The notes: generated by a model not told the origin, from the sequence alone. A DNA stretch of 64,000 nt from Paracoccus lutimaris (GCF_003337565.1 NZ_QPJL01000004.1:151894-215893), one strand, 5' to 3'; positions 35,439-45,009 are shown, counted from the stretch's first letter. Made by a program: numbers and translations.

Positions 35439-36449
35439 TCAGCGCCTCCTGCTGATCGAGGTCAGCAGCCCGAGGGCGCGGCCTTCGGCGTCGGCCTCTG
35501 GTTCGGCTGCGTTGACGAACTTCAAATGCGCCGAGGTCAGCGTCGCGCCCGGCGAGGAGGTCAGCGTCGCGCCCGGCGAGCTTCCGACCGGCCAGAAGAC
35601 CGTGGCGTCAAACCAGGTTTGCACGTCGTCGCCCTCGCGCAGCGTCACCCGCGAAAAACCGGCATCGGCGCCGTCGACCTTCAATGTGCTGTTCTCGACC
35701 TTGACCCCCGGCACATCCGCAATATCGTTCGGCTTGACCAGAGGCCGGTCGTCACCGCCCTGATCGGCGGGCCCGATGATGAAGTACAGCTGATAGTTGT
35801 TCGAGGCGGCGGCATCCGCCTCGGCCTGGCCGGTTTCCTCGGCCCGAACGGCAGAGGCCGAGAACATCGCCTCGGCGTCAGGACCCGCCTGATCAAAATA
35901 CGCGGTTTCAAAAAACAGCCCGTCAAAGACAAAACCCATGGCCCTGGCATTCGGGCCGACCGGCGCAACCCTTGTCAGGCTGTGAAACAGCCATTTCTCC
36001 GCGTCGTCGCCCTTGGGAAAATCGGTCCGCGACATGGAATCGCGCGTCATGACGACATCGTTGCCGACACGGTACAAGCCCAGCACAAGATAGGTATAGC
36101 TGGACACGATCAGCCCCATATCCTCGCTTGTGACAAAGACCTCCCAGTCATTGACGGTCATGTGGCGGATGATCTCGCCGACATCCTCCTGGGCCAGCAC
36201 GATGTCCTGCGCCCGCCCGGCCTGATTTCGCAGCACGGTGATCGCGGTCGAGCCGATAGTGGCCGTGATGTCAGGGGCGGTGAAATCCGGGGGCGTGCGA
36301 AACTGGTGAAAGCCAAGATGCACGGTGGGCCAGGCCGAAAGGTCTGCGGGCACAATCTGTTCCTCTGTCTTACATGCGGCAAGAGTTGATAGCAGGACGA
36401 CCAGCAGGCCGAGAATGGCCATGGGCGAAAAGGCGGCTCGCTGGTGCAT
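35439..36449 (-). CDS. Lipoprotein, candidate immunity protein for the lipase
   Basis: This 336-residue protein has a lipoprotein signal: hydrophobic helix ILGLLVVLLS and lipobox LAAC with Cys26, so it should be anchored in an envelope membrane facing the periplasm. The rest has no family I can name. It lies one base before the lipase gene and 36 bases after the DUF4123 gene. Immunity lipoproteins (Tli) neutralise phospholipase effectors in the periplasm, which fits. Near the C-terminus it holds a perfect tandem duplication of eight residues (SPGATLTS twice) from a 24-base DNA repeat. Confidence 0.65.
   Translation of the reverse strand: MHQRAAFSPMAILGLLVVLLSTLAACKTEEQIVPADLSAWPTVHLGFHQFRTPPDFTAPDITATIGSTAITVLRNQAGRAQDIVLAQEDVGEIIRHMTVNDWEVFVTSEDMGLIVSSYTYLVLGLYRVGNDVVMTRDSMSRTDFPKGDDAEKWLFHSLTRVAPVGPNARAMGFVFDGLFFETAYFDQAGPDAEAMFSASAVRAEETGQAEADAAASNNYQLYFIIGPADQGGDDRPLVKPNDIADVPGVKVENSTLKVDGADAGFSRVTLREGDDVQTWFDATVFWPVGSSPGATLTSSPGATLTSAHLKFVNAAEPEADAEGRALGLLTSISRRR
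35533..35580. repeat. Perfect 24-base tandem duplication inside the lipoprotein gene
   Basis: Two identical 24-base units, each beginning GAGGTCAGCGTCGCG, lie head to tail and in frame, duplicating SPGATLTS. Complete identity suggests a recent duplication or an active slippage site. Confidence 0.9.
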
Positions 36450-36485
36450 CGCGTGTTTCCTGATCCTGATCTCTACCGCGCGTCG

Positions 36486-37184
36486 TCATCTCAGATGAAA
36501 TGTCGCGCCGCCGCCTTCGTCATCGCCCCGCCAGACAAGGCGGCAACCGCCCCAGAGCCGGCCGAACAGATCGGCGCCCGCGTCGCTGGTCGCATGTTGC
36601 AGGGCGGCAATCTCCCAGAAGCGGAAATAGTACCATTTCCCGCTCTCCTGCTGGATGCGGGTGAACCTGCGAAACTGGCGGCGCAATTCGGCCAGCGACT
36701 TGCGTGATCGCAGAAAGATGCCGGGGGCCGCGTCCCACAGGTCGTCGGGCATGCCGGCATTTGAGAAAAGACAGCGGGTGAACCGGCTGTCATCGGAAAT
36801 CCTGACGAGATAGGGCGCCACCTCGCGCAGCTCTTGCGCGGCCTTGCCCGAGAAAAGACTGCACCATTCCAGTTCGGAACGGTCGAGCAGTTCGGGAAGC
36901 TGCGGCGCACGCGCGGCCTCAAGCAGCGCAAAGCTGTTCATGGGCGGGCTGTCCTCGGCAGGTTCGGGCTGGCCCGCCGCATCGGCGGTCTGACCGGCCG
37001 GCCCGAACAGCCATGGATAAAGCGCGTCGGGGACGGTTTTCTTCGGCCAGATGCCCAGCTGCGCATCAAGCGGCCTTACCCCGCCAATCGTTTCGGTCGC
37101 GGGAAACCCTGCGGCAGCCCGGGTCGCAAGACCGGACTCGGAGCGCGTATCGACGGCGCTCGTCCAATACTCCGAGTCACTCAC
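36486..37184 (-). CDS. DUF4123 protein, T6SS effector adaptor/chaperone
   Basis: This 232-residue cytosolic protein has a DUF4123 domain from about residue 75: SFALLEAARAPQLPELL, VAPYLVRISDDSRF, then GIFLRSRKSLAELRRQFRRF and GKWYYFRFWE. DUF4123 proteins (Tap/TEC) load effectors onto VgrG spikes of type VI secretion systems. It starts with GTG and is the first gene of the operon that encodes the lipoprotein and lipase. The first 70 residues are less conserved and Pro/Ala-rich. No vgrG, hcp or PAAR gene is in the window, so the spike must be encoded elsewhere. Confidence 0.8.
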   Translation of the reverse strand: MSDSEYWTSAVDTRSESGLATRAAAGFPATETIGGVRPLDAQLGIWPKKTVPDALYPWLFGPAGQTADAAGQPEPAEDSPPMNSFALLEAARAPQLPELLDRSELEWCSLFSGKAAQELREVAPYLVRISDDSRFTRCLFSNAGMPDDLWDAAPGIFLRSRKSLAELRRQFRRFTRIQQESGKWYYFRFWEIAALQHATSDAGADLFGRLWGGCRLVWRGDDEGGGATFHLR

Positions 37185-37405
37185 CTGAATACCTGATGTT
37201 CACCGCATGACAGCATCGGGATGTTAGCTTGACCAACCCGCAGGCACAAGAAGCCGCATCCGCCGACGGCCCAAGGCCCACGGATTCGCCGCGCTCCTCG
37301 GCGATCTCTGTCGCCTGAATTCGGGAAATGTGTCCAAGCATAAGGGCCATTCGCTGCCCCCTCCTCCCCCCAAGGGATAGCGGCCCGCCGGCAGGCAGCG
37401 GGCGA

Positions 37406-39172
37406 TCAGGCCGCTCGTGCCAACCCGCTTTCCAGCACGAAACCCGGGTAGCCGCCATGAATGACCGGGGCCGCGTCCCAGCCGGCGCGGCTGCGCCCGA
37501 CCGGTGGCCAGCCGCGCGACGGGTCCGGCCAGGGGATCGCCCCCACCAGCGCCCGGGTATAGGGATGGCCGGGGGTCTTGATCACCGCGCGCGGCGGGCC
37601 GGCCTCGACGATCCGGCCCTGATGCATGACCAGCACGTAATCGCTGACATGGTAGGCCGTCGCCAGATCGTGGGTGATATAGATCACCGAAATCCCGAAC
37701 TGGTCCTTCAGCTCGCGGATATTGTTCAGAATCGTCATCCGCAACGAGGCATCCACCATCGAGACCGGCTCATCCGCGACCAGCAGCGGCGGCCCGATCA
37801 TCAGCGCCCGCGCCACCATCAGGCGTTGCCGCTGGCCGCCCGACAGCTCATGCGGAAAGCGGCCCAGGACCTCGTCGGCATTCAGGCCCACGGCGCTGCA
37901 TGCGGCCTCGACCCGCCGGCGACGGTCGGTGGTGCCGGCGGCGATGTCAAAGTTGACCAGCGGCAGTTTCAGCGTCCGGTCGACCTGATAGAACGGGTTG
38001 AACGAGCCATAGGGGTCCTGAAAGACCGCCTGCACCTGCTGGCGATACCCCGCGCGGGCCCTGCCCCCCATCGCGTCGACCGGCTGGCCGCGCCACAGGA
38101 TGCGCCCCTCGGAGGGGGATTCGAAACCAAGGATCAGGCGGGCCAGCGTGGTCTTGCCAGAGCCGGACTGCCCGACGACCGACACGATCTGCGGCGTATC
38201 GGCGGCCAGGGCGAAGGAGACCGGCGCCAGCGCCCGCACGTCGCCGCCGCCGAAAAAGCCGCCGCGAAAGGTCTTGCCGACATGATCGAAACGAAGCAAT
38301 TCGGACGGGCCGGCATCGCCGGTCGCGGGCATGGCGAGCACGGCTGCGGAACCGGCTTTCTGCGGTTCGCGAACCTGATCCTGCGGCACATCGCCAAGTG
38401 AGGGCACACTCTCGATCAGCATCCGCGAATAGGGATGGCGCGGCGCGGTGAAGATGCGGTCGACAGGGGCATCCTCGGCGATCAGGCCGTCCTGCATGAC
38501 GATGACGCGATGGGTCGCCTGCGCCATCAGGCCCATGTCGTGGCCGATCAGCAGCAGGCCGCAGCCGATCTGCTCCTGCGCGGCGATCAGCGTCTCCATC
38601 ACCTGCTGCTGGGTGATCACATCCAGCGCCGAGGTCGGCTCGTCGGCGATGATCAGGTCGGGCTTCATCGCGATCGAGATGGCGATGCAGGCGCGCTGTT
38701 TCATGCCCCCCGACAGCTGATGCGGATAGCGCGTCCCGACATCGGCCGGCAGCCCCACCCCTTCCAGCGCGGCGGCGACGAAATCGCGCGCCTCGGCCCG
38801 GCCCATCCGGCGCCCGTGATCGGCCATGCCGTCCAGCATCTGGTCGCGGATCCGCATCACCGGGTTCAGCGCATTCATCGCGCCTTGCGGGATATAGGCC
38901 ACGCGCGACAGTCGGGCGCGGCGCATCTGTTCGTGGTCCAGCGCCAGCAGGTCCTGCCCCTTCAGAAGCGCGTTGCCGCCGGTGATCCGGCCCGGCTTGT
39001 CGATCATCTGCATCAGCGCCAGTGCCGTGGTGGTCTTGCCCGAACCGCTTTCTCCAACCAGCGCCACCCGTTCGGCCGGGGCCAGATCGAAGCTTGCGCC
39101 GCGCACGGCGTGGATCACCCGCGTGGTGGTGAAATAATCGACGCGGAGGTCGCGCACCGTCAGCAAGGTCAT
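37406..39172 (-). CDS. Fused dipeptide/oligosaccharide ABC transporter ATPase (DppD-DppF type)
   Basis: This 588-residue protein joins two complete nucleotide-binding domains. Domain 1 has Walker A GESGSGKTT, signature LSGGMKQR and LIIADEPTSALD. Domain 2 has GQSGSGKTT, LSGGQRQR and LLVADEPVSMVD. An oligopeptide-transporter C-terminal element (HPYSRMLIESVPSLGD, and later HPYTRALVGAIP) follows each domain. Such fusions serve family 5 importers of peptides or of oligosaccharides. It is the last gene of a long minus-strand operon with sugar-acid enzymes, which favours a sugar substrate. Confidence 0.9.
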   Translation of the reverse strand: MTLLTVRDLRVDYFTTTRVIHAVRGASFDLAPAERVALVGESGSGKTTTALALMQMIDKPGRITGGNALLKGQDLLALDHEQMRRARLSRVAYIPQGAMNALNPVMRIRDQMLDGMADHGRRMGRAEARDFVAAALEGVGLPADVGTRYPHQLSGGMKQRACIAISIAMKPDLIIADEPTSALDVITQQQVMETLIAAQEQIGCGLLLIGHDMGLMAQATHRVIVMQDGLIAEDAPVDRIFTAPRHPYSRMLIESVPSLGDVPQDQVREPQKAGSAAVLAMPATGDAGPSELLRFDHVGKTFRGGFFGGGDVRALAPVSFALAADTPQIVSVVGQSGSGKTTLARLILGFESPSEGRILWRGQPVDAMGGRARAGYRQQVQAVFQDPYGSFNPFYQVDRTLKLPLVNFDIAAGTTDRRRRVEAACSAVGLNADEVLGRFPHELSGGQRQRLMVARALMIGPPLLVADEPVSMVDASLRMTILNNIRELKDQFGISVIYITHDLATAYHVSDYVLVMHQGRIVEAGPPRAVIKTPGHPYTRALVGAIPWPDPSRGWPPVGRSRAGWDAAPVIHGGYPGFVLESGLARAA

Positions 39173-39175
39173 GGT

Positions 39176-40120
39176 TCAGCCCCTTTTTCGAAGTCGTGGA
39201 TTGGCCAGCTCGTCCAGCCCGGCATTGATCAGGTAAAGCGCCACGAACAGGATGATCAGCAACAGGACCGGCGGCAGGATCCACCACATGCCCAGCAGAA
39301 AGGCCGAGAACTTCATGATCCAGTAGATGGTCATGCCCAGGGTCGGTTCGTTCTGCGGGCCCAGCCCCATCGCCTCCAGCCCGATCCCGGCCAGGATCGC
39401 CGCCGCCACCGCGATGATGAAGGACGAGATCAGGAACGGCATCAGGTTCGGCGCGATCTCGCGGAAGATGATCGAGGGGACCGAGGCGCCCGACAACCGC
39501 GCCATCTCGACATAACCCGCGTTGCGCATGACGAGGATCTGGCTGCGCACCTGCCGCGCCGGCCGCCGCCAGGCCAGAAGCGCGATGATCATCGCCATCC
39601 CGAACGAGGTCAGCGCCGTGCTCAGCATGGCCGAGATGATGACCAGAAACAGGATCGCGGGAACGGTCAGCAGCACATCGACCAGCCATGTGATGATGCG
39701 GTCGGTCCAGCCGCCGTAATAGCCGGCGACAAAACCCAGCGCGGACCCCGCGGCCATGCCGATCAACCCGGCCAGAAAGCCCATGCGCAAGGTCAGCCAG
39801 GATCCGTAGACCATGACCGCCAGAATGTCGCGGCCCTGCGGATCGGTTCCCAGCGGGTGCTCTGCCCCCGGCGGCAGGCTGGCGGGCCCGACCAGCGGCT
39901 GGGCCATGCCCGCCTCGATGAACAGACGGCCGATCAAGGAAAAGGCCAGCAGCCCGCCCAGCAGCAGCACACCCAGCACCAGTTGCGGGTTGCGCCGCAG
40001 ATAGCGCGCGATGGCCAGGATCCGGGCAGCGGCGCTGCCGCGCGGGGCCTCGCGCGCGATGACCTCGACGCGCGGCGGGGATGGCGAAGCGATCGGCGCG
40101 GGATCGGGAATTCGGGTCAT
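39176..40120 (-). CDS. ABC transporter permease (DppC type)
   Basis: This 314-residue inner-membrane permease of the BPD_transp_1 class has an N-terminal cytosolic tail, one helix, a periplasmic loop with HPLGTDPQGRDILAVMVYG (the DppC signature), then five more helices. SGASVPSIIFREIAPNLMP is the EAA loop that contacts the ATPase. It overlaps the DppB-type gene by four bases (ATGA) and stops 3 bases before the ATPase gene. Confidence 0.9.
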   Translation of the reverse strand: MTRIPDPAPIASPSPPRVEVIAREAPRGSAAARILAIARYLRRNPQLVLGVLLLGGLLAFSLIGRLFIEAGMAQPLVGPASLPPGAEHPLGTDPQGRDILAVMVYGSWLTLRMGFLAGLIGMAAGSALGFVAGYYGGWTDRIITWLVDVLLTVPAILFLVIISAMLSTALTSFGMAMIIALLAWRRPARQVRSQILVMRNAGYVEMARLSGASVPSIIFREIAPNLMPFLISSFIIAVAAAILAGIGLEAMGLGPQNEPTLGMTIYWIMKFSAFLLGMWWILPPVLLLIILFVALYLINAGLDELANPRLRKRG

Positions 40121-41115
40121 CGGCGCACCCTCGGGTCAAGCAGCGGATAGATCAGTTCGACCGCCAGCATGGAGACGGCGATGGTCACGATCAGGATGAA
40201 GACGATGCCGTAGATCGTCGGATAGTCGAACAGCGTGATCGAGGACAGCAGCAGCAGACCCATGCCGGGATAGCCGAAGACCGCCTCGACCAGCACGGCG
40301 CCGGTGACGATCTGCCCGAAGAACAGCGCAAGCGCCGTGACCTGCGGCAGGATCGCATTGCGTACCCCGTAATTCAGGAACATCCGCCGGTTGGTCAGGC
40401 CACGGGCGCGGGCGAAGGTCATGTAATCCTCGCCCTGCACCGTGACCATCATGCCGCGCATCCCGACCGCCCAGATCCCGATCGAGGCGATGGTGATCGA
40501 CAGCGCCGGCAGGACCGAGTGATGCAGCACCTCGCGGGCGAATTCCCAGGTCGGCGCGGGGATCGAAAAGATCGAATAGCCGCCCGAGATCGGGAACCAG
40601 CCCAGCCTGACCGCGAAGACATAGATCAGCACCAGGCCGATCAGGTAAAAGGGGATGGCCGAAAACACCATCAGCATGGACGACACCGCCTGCAACAGCA
40701 CGGAATCGCGCCGCCACGCCGCCCAGGCGCCGATCAGGGTGCCGATGACGAACGAGATGATCGTGGTCGAAACCATCAGCCCGATCGTCCACGGAATCGC
40801 CTGCGCGATCAGGTCGCTGACCCGCGCCGGATAGTTCGAAATCGACTGCCCGAAGTCGAAGCGCGCGATATCCCCCAGATAATCGAGATACCGTTCCCAT
40901 ATCGGCCGGTCGAGACCGAAGCGTTCGTTCAGCGCCGCCGTCAGCTCGACGATCTGCGCGCTGCTGATCCCCGAGGTTTCGCCCAGCACCGTCAGCTTCT
41001 CGGTGATCGGGTTCTTGGGGGCAAGCTGCGGCAGGAAGAAGTTCAGCGTCGCTGCCGCCCAGATGACAGCCAGCAGCATGAACACATGCCGCAGCAATCC
41101 GATGAGATAGTTCAT
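40117..41115 (-). CDS. ABC transporter permease (DppB type)
   Basis: This 332-residue inner-membrane permease has a first helix MNYLIGLLRHVFMLLAVIW, a large periplasmic loop and five further helices. The EAA loop DYMTFARARGLTNRRMFLNY and GAVLVEAVFGYPGMGLLL are DppB marks. It pairs with the DppC-type protein and is encoded 65 bases after the binding-protein gene. Confidence 0.9.
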   Translation of the reverse strand: MNYLIGLLRHVFMLLAVIWAAATLNFFLPQLAPKNPITEKLTVLGETSGISSAQIVELTAALNERFGLDRPIWERYLDYLGDIARFDFGQSISNYPARVSDLIAQAIPWTIGLMVSTTIISFVIGTLIGAWAAWRRDSVLLQAVSSMLMVFSAIPFYLIGLVLIYVFAVRLGWFPISGGYSIFSIPAPTWEFAREVLHHSVLPALSITIASIGIWAVGMRGMMVTVQGEDYMTFARARGLTNRRMFLNYGVRNAILPQVTALALFFGQIVTGAVLVEAVFGYPGMGLLLLSSITLFDYPTIYGIVFILIVTIAVSMLAVELIYPLLDPRVRR

Positions 41116-41180
41116 GGCGATATTCCTGGAAGCAGGATGGCACCGGGGCGCAGGATGCGCCGCCGGTGCGTCGCGCGGCC

Positions 41181-42944
41181 CTATTGGGCAGCGGCGGGTT
41201 CAAGCTGGTGCAGCACATAGCCGAACTGACCCGAGGTATACCAGAAGGCCGGCTGCATGTAGGGATTCTCCAGCGACGGCCAGTTGCCCCAATAGGCGGT
41301 GTTCAGCGGCACACGGTGATACCATTCGGTCAACGGCACCTCGACCGCCTCGCGCATCCAGATCTCCATCGCCGCCGACACCCCGTCGGCCAGCCCCGGA
41401 TCGCCCGGCGGCAGCGCTGCCACCTTCGCGACTGCCGCGTCATATTCCTCGTTGCACCAGCGGGCCATGAACATCGTCGGCTGACCCTCGGGCAGCGCAT
41501 TGGCGCAGGTATACATGGCCAGCGTCGCATAGGGGTCCGAGATCGAGCCGCGATGACCAAAGATCATCAGATCGGCGCGGCCGTCGCGCATCACCGCGCG
41601 GCTTTCCGGGCTGGAGCGGAACTGCGCGTCGATCCCTGCCCGGCGCAGCTGTTCGGCCACCACCGGTGCCACCGGATCAAGCTGCGGGATGGTCTCGATC
41701 TGGGCGGCCAGAACCGTGCCGTCCTTTTCCCACATTCCGCTGGCATTCTTGGTGAACCCCGCCTCCTGCATCAGGGCGTCGCCCTTTGCCGGGTCGAAGA
41801 CGCCGATGCCATTCGCCTCGGCCAGCGTCCTGGTCACGTCGGTATAGGGCTTCAGCGCCCCGAAAGCCGGAAACGGCCCGAACAGCTTTTCGCTGGCGCC
41901 GCCATAGACGACTTCGATCAGTTGGTCACGGTCGATGAAATAGTTCACCGCGTGGCGCAGCCGCGCATCGCCCCATTTCGGATTGAGATGATTGAAATAA
42001 AGCGAGGTCGGCCACCAGTCGATGGAGCCATAGGGCGCCTCCTTGCCGCTGAATGTGGTCACATCAGGACGGGCGGCAAGCTCTTTCATCACGGAGGTCA
42101 GTTGCAGGTCGGCGGTGATATCGACCTGGCCCGACCCGATCATCTGCGCCATGCGGTCGCGCGTGCCGCCCGGAACGGTCAGGATCCGTTCCATCGCCGG
42201 CAGGTCGGTGAAGCCCGCGGCGGCGCCCCAGTAATCGTCGCGGCGATCCATGAAGATCTGGCTGTCGGTAAAGCGCACCAGCTTCCATGGACCGGTCGTG
42301 ACCGGCCAGCCCTGTGCCAGATCGAAATTGCTGAACTCGGCCTTGTTCTCGACCCCGGACCAGATGTGCTCGGGCACGATCTGATAGCCGATATCGTAAT
42401 AGTTCATCAGGAAGCTCAGCGCGAAACGCGGGTCCGGGGCCTTCAGCGTGAACACCACGGTCAGCGGGTCGATGGCCTCGGTCCTGGCGACGGCGGCGGC
42501 GACATTGCCGGCCTGCACCAGATCCTTTGCGCCCCCGCCATTCTCGCGCAGCATCTCATAGGTGAAGGCGACATCCTTGGCGGTGAAGGGTTGACCGTCG
42601 GACCAGGTCACCCCGTCGCGCAGCTTGACCGTGGCCTGCGTAAAGTCGCCATTGAAGTCAAAGCTTTCGGCCAGCCATGGGATGATCTCATCCTTGTTCG
42701 AGTTATAGTAGAACAGCGGCTCGAACATGTTCAGGATCGAGCCCCGGATATCCTCGTTGTTGATCGAATAGGGATTGGCCATCCCGACATTGCGATAATT
42801 CGGTGCCTCGGTCTGATGGGCGACCACCAGCGTCTTTTCGCGCGCAACATTGCCGGGCGTCTGGGCGATGGCTGCCCCCGTCAATCCAAGGATGAAGGTC
42901 CCGGCCAGAAGCGCTCTCAGCACCGGATTTCTGCGGTCAGCCAT
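41181..42944 (-). CDS. Family 5 extracellular solute-binding protein
   Basis: This 587-residue periplasmic protein has a signal peptide (LRALLAGTFILGLTGAAIA, cut near AQ). The SBP_bac_5 family marks are WLAESFDFNGDFTQATVKLR, LRDGVTWSDGQPFTAKDVAF and RLRHAVNYFIDRDQLIEVVYGG. Family members bind peptides, but a branch binds plant oligosaccharides. ATG 42944 follows GGGAGGAG. Between an SDR and the permeases, in an operon with a sugar-acid dehydratase, the ligand is more likely a glycoside or oligosaccharide than a peptide. Confidence 0.9.
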   Translation of the reverse strand: MADRRNPVLRALLAGTFILGLTGAAIAQTPGNVAREKTLVVAHQTEAPNYRNVGMANPYSINNEDIRGSILNMFEPLFYYNSNKDEIIPWLAESFDFNGDFTQATVKLRDGVTWSDGQPFTAKDVAFTYEMLRENGGGAKDLVQAGNVAAAVARTEAIDPLTVVFTLKAPDPRFALSFLMNYYDIGYQIVPEHIWSGVENKAEFSNFDLAQGWPVTTGPWKLVRFTDSQIFMDRRDDYWGAAAGFTDLPAMERILTVPGGTRDRMAQMIGSGQVDITADLQLTSVMKELAARPDVTTFSGKEAPYGSIDWWPTSLYFNHLNPKWGDARLRHAVNYFIDRDQLIEVVYGGASEKLFGPFPAFGALKPYTDVTRTLAEANGIGVFDPAKGDALMQEAGFTKNASGMWEKDGTVLAAQIETIPQLDPVAPVVAEQLRRAGIDAQFRSSPESRAVMRDGRADLMIFGHRGSISDPYATLAMYTCANALPEGQPTMFMARWCNEEYDAAVAKVAALPPGDPGLADGVSAAMEIWMREAVEVPLTEWYHRVPLNTAYWGNWPSLENPYMQPAFWYTSGQFGYVLHQLEPAAAQ

Positions 42945-42972
42945 GGTTTCTCCTCCCATTGCGGCTTCTTGT

Positions 42973-43809
42973 TCAGTCCACGGCGGGGGCGGCCTGCAAT
43001 CCCAGATGCGCCCCCCCGGTTATCATCAGCGCCGCGCCGGTCAGGAAACCTGCGGCGGGCGACAGAAACATCAATGCGGGCGCCACCATCTCATCCGGCT
43101 GGCCGGCGCGGCCGAGCGGGTTCGCCCGGCGCGTCAGCTCGGCCCAAGCCGCCGGATCGGCGCGGCGAAAGGCATTGCGGTCGGTTTCGATCAGGCCGGG
43201 CGACAGGGTATTGAAGGTGACACCCCGCGCCGCATATTGACCGGCAAGATTGTCCATCAGATTGCGCATCGCCGCCTTGGTCATCGCGTAGACCGGCATT
43301 TCCGGCGAGGGGGATCGCTCCTGGACCGAGCCGATGGACAGAACCCGGCCAAAGCCGCGCGCGGCCATCACCGGCGCAAGAACCTGAAGCAGCGACAGGT
43401 TGGCGGTCAGGTTCACCTGCAATTGCAGGGCTATTTCCGCGGCGCTCTGTTCGGGCAACGGCTTGTTGATCTGGGCGGAAGCCGACAGGATCACCCCGTC
43501 CACCGGCCCGCCCGCCAGCACCGCCTGCGCAAGCGCCGCTCCGGCGCCGGGCTGGGCCAGATCGGCATCAAGCAGCTCGGGCTTTTGCCCCCGTGCCGCG
43601 ATATGCCGGGCCAGCTTCTCGGCGGCATCGGGCTGGCCCGCAGCCGCGTCCAGCCGCGCGGCGTGGTTGATTATCACCTGAGCCCCGGCCTCACCCAGCG
43701 CGCTGGCGATGGCGGCGGCGATCCCCCGGCTGCCGCCCGTCACCAGATAGCGCCGGCCGGTGAAGGCCCCGGCGTGGGTCTCTGAAATATCCCGCATCCG
43801 TTCCATCAT
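42973..43809 (-). CDS. SDR-family oxidoreductase (probable sugar dehydrogenase)
   Basis: This 278-residue classical short-chain dehydrogenase has the cofactor motif VTGGSRGI (residues 23-30) and the catalytic Ser161, Tyr174 and Lys178 (YAMTK). The C-terminal MITGGAHLGL also fits. The NNA motif is replaced by LSASA. It overlaps the dehydratase gene by four bases (ATGA). In this operon, with an enolase-superfamily dehydratase and SMP-30 lactonases encoded divergently, it is best read as the first enzyme of an oxidative pathway: sugar to lactone. The substrate is unknown. Confidence 0.85.
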   Translation of the reverse strand: MMERMRDISETHAGAFTGRRYLVTGGSRGIAAAIASALGEAGAQVIINHAARLDAAAGQPDAAEKLARHIAARGQKPELLDADLAQPGAGAALAQAVLAGGPVDGVILSASAQINKPLPEQSAAEIALQLQVNLTANLSLLQVLAPVMAARGFGRVLSIGSVQERSPSPEMPVYAMTKAAMRNLMDNLAGQYAARGVTFNTLSPGLIETDRNAFRRADPAAWAELTRRANPLGRAGQPDEMVAPALMFLSPAAGFLTGAALMITGGAHLGLQAAPAVD

Positions 43810-44978
43810 GAATCCGGCCCCGCACCCGCCATCCCGGCAAAGCTGACCGGCACGGCCCCGGCGATGGCCTCATCCTCGGCCCCGGCGAATTGCGGCACGA
43901 AGCCGAAACCGCCCCCGCTCCCCAGCCCGGTACGGCCATCCCTGACCGGCTCGGCCCCGCCGGCGATGGCATCGTAAAGCGGCGTTTCGCCGACCTGACG
44001 TTCCACGATCACCTGCGCATCCATCGCCGCCGCGAGATGACGGCTATGGCCGTCCAGAACAGGGCCGACGGGATTGTGCAGGCTGGGCGCCACGCCGCGC
44101 GCCAATGCGGCCTCCAGCACGCAGATCCCGCCGCGCAGCCCGGTCAGCCGCAGGTCGGGCAGGATCACGTCATGACCGGCAATGGCGAGAAACCGCATCG
44201 CATCGGCAAGCCCGGTCACATCCTCGCCCCCGGCGATCCGGATGCCGCGACCATGGGCGGCACGGCGGATCGCCCGCTGATCCCCGGCATCGGTCCGCGT
44301 GGCATCGACCGGATCCTCGATCCAGTAGGGCGCGCAGGACGCCAGCGCGTCGATCAGGCGGCGCGCATCCGCGACCGAGAAACGGGAATGGCAATCAATC
44401 ATCAGGCGCGCATCGGGGCCGATGGCATCGCGCACGGCTTCGACGCGTGCCACGCCTGAGGAAAACAGCGCCGGATCAGCGTTGCGATCCCAAAGATAGC
44501 CGTCGAATGGCGCGATCTTGACCGCACGATAGCCGGCAGCGATCACCTCGGCGGCGCGGGCGGCGAAACCGGCCGGCGCGCGGTCAGCAATGCCCCGGTT
44601 GATATTCGCATAGCAGTCCAGACGGTCGTGGAAACCGCCGCCCAAAGCCACAGCCAGCGGCACACCGGCGCGGCGCGCCAGCGCATCGGCAGCCGCGGCC
44701 TCCAGTCCGTGACGCAGGACCGCCAGCCGCGCCGCCCCCTGCCGGCCGCGCACCAGTGCCAGCAAGCCCCCCGGAACGCTCGGCCGGTCATTGGCTATGG
44801 CCCGGCCCAACGCGGAAAGCGCCAAGGCCAGCCCGGCCTCATCGCCGAAATCGGTGATCTCGGCCCACCCCTCGGCGCCGCAGCCCAGCCGCACACGCAG
44901 CACGACCCACACGGTCTTGGGCGACACCCGGATCAGCCGGAAACCCATCTGAACGGCGCGAGGTATTTGAGTCAGCAT
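43806..44978 (-). CDS. Enolase-superfamily sugar-acid dehydratase (mandelate racemase group)
   Basis: This 390-residue enzyme has the three metal-binding residues of the superfamily: Asp195 (MIDCHSRF), Glu221 (WIEDP) and Glu252 (GGED). Lys154 is in VKIAPF, where the usual KxK is reduced to one Lys, and His301 is in SLHNPVGP. The DxH after strand 3 and the HNP motif fit acid-sugar dehydratases. It would remove water from an aldonate to give a 2-keto-3-deoxy sugar acid. ATG 44978 is the start; the frame is open far upstream but crosses the regulator's promoter. It begins the long minus-strand operon. Confidence 0.85.
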   Translation of the reverse strand: MLTQIPRAVQMGFRLIRVSPKTVWVVLRVRLGCGAEGWAEITDFGDEAGLALALSALGRAIANDRPSVPGGLLALVRGRQGAARLAVLRHGLEAAAADALARRAGVPLAVALGGGFHDRLDCYANINRGIADRAPAGFAARAAEVIAAGYRAVKIAPFDGYLWDRNADPALFSSGVARVEAVRDAIGPDARLMIDCHSRFSVADARRLIDALASCAPYWIEDPVDATRTDAGDQRAIRRAAHGRGIRIAGGEDVTGLADAMRFLAIAGHDVILPDLRLTGLRGGICVLEAALARGVAPSLHNPVGPVLDGHSRHLAAAMDAQVIVERQVGETPLYDAIAGGAEPVRDGRTGLGSGGGFGFVPQFAGAEDEAIAGAVPVSFAGMAGAGPDS

Positions 44979-44997
44979 GATCGCCTTTCCAAATTTG

Positions 44998-45009
44998 TTC
45001 CATAATGTG
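44998..45009. promoter_or_regulatory. Candidate IclR operator A (dehydratase side)
   Basis: TTCCATAATGTG is the exact reverse complement of the CACATTATGGAA in operator B (45132-45143). It lies 20 bases upstream of the dehydratase start. The pair face outward toward the two divergent genes. Confidence 0.5.
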
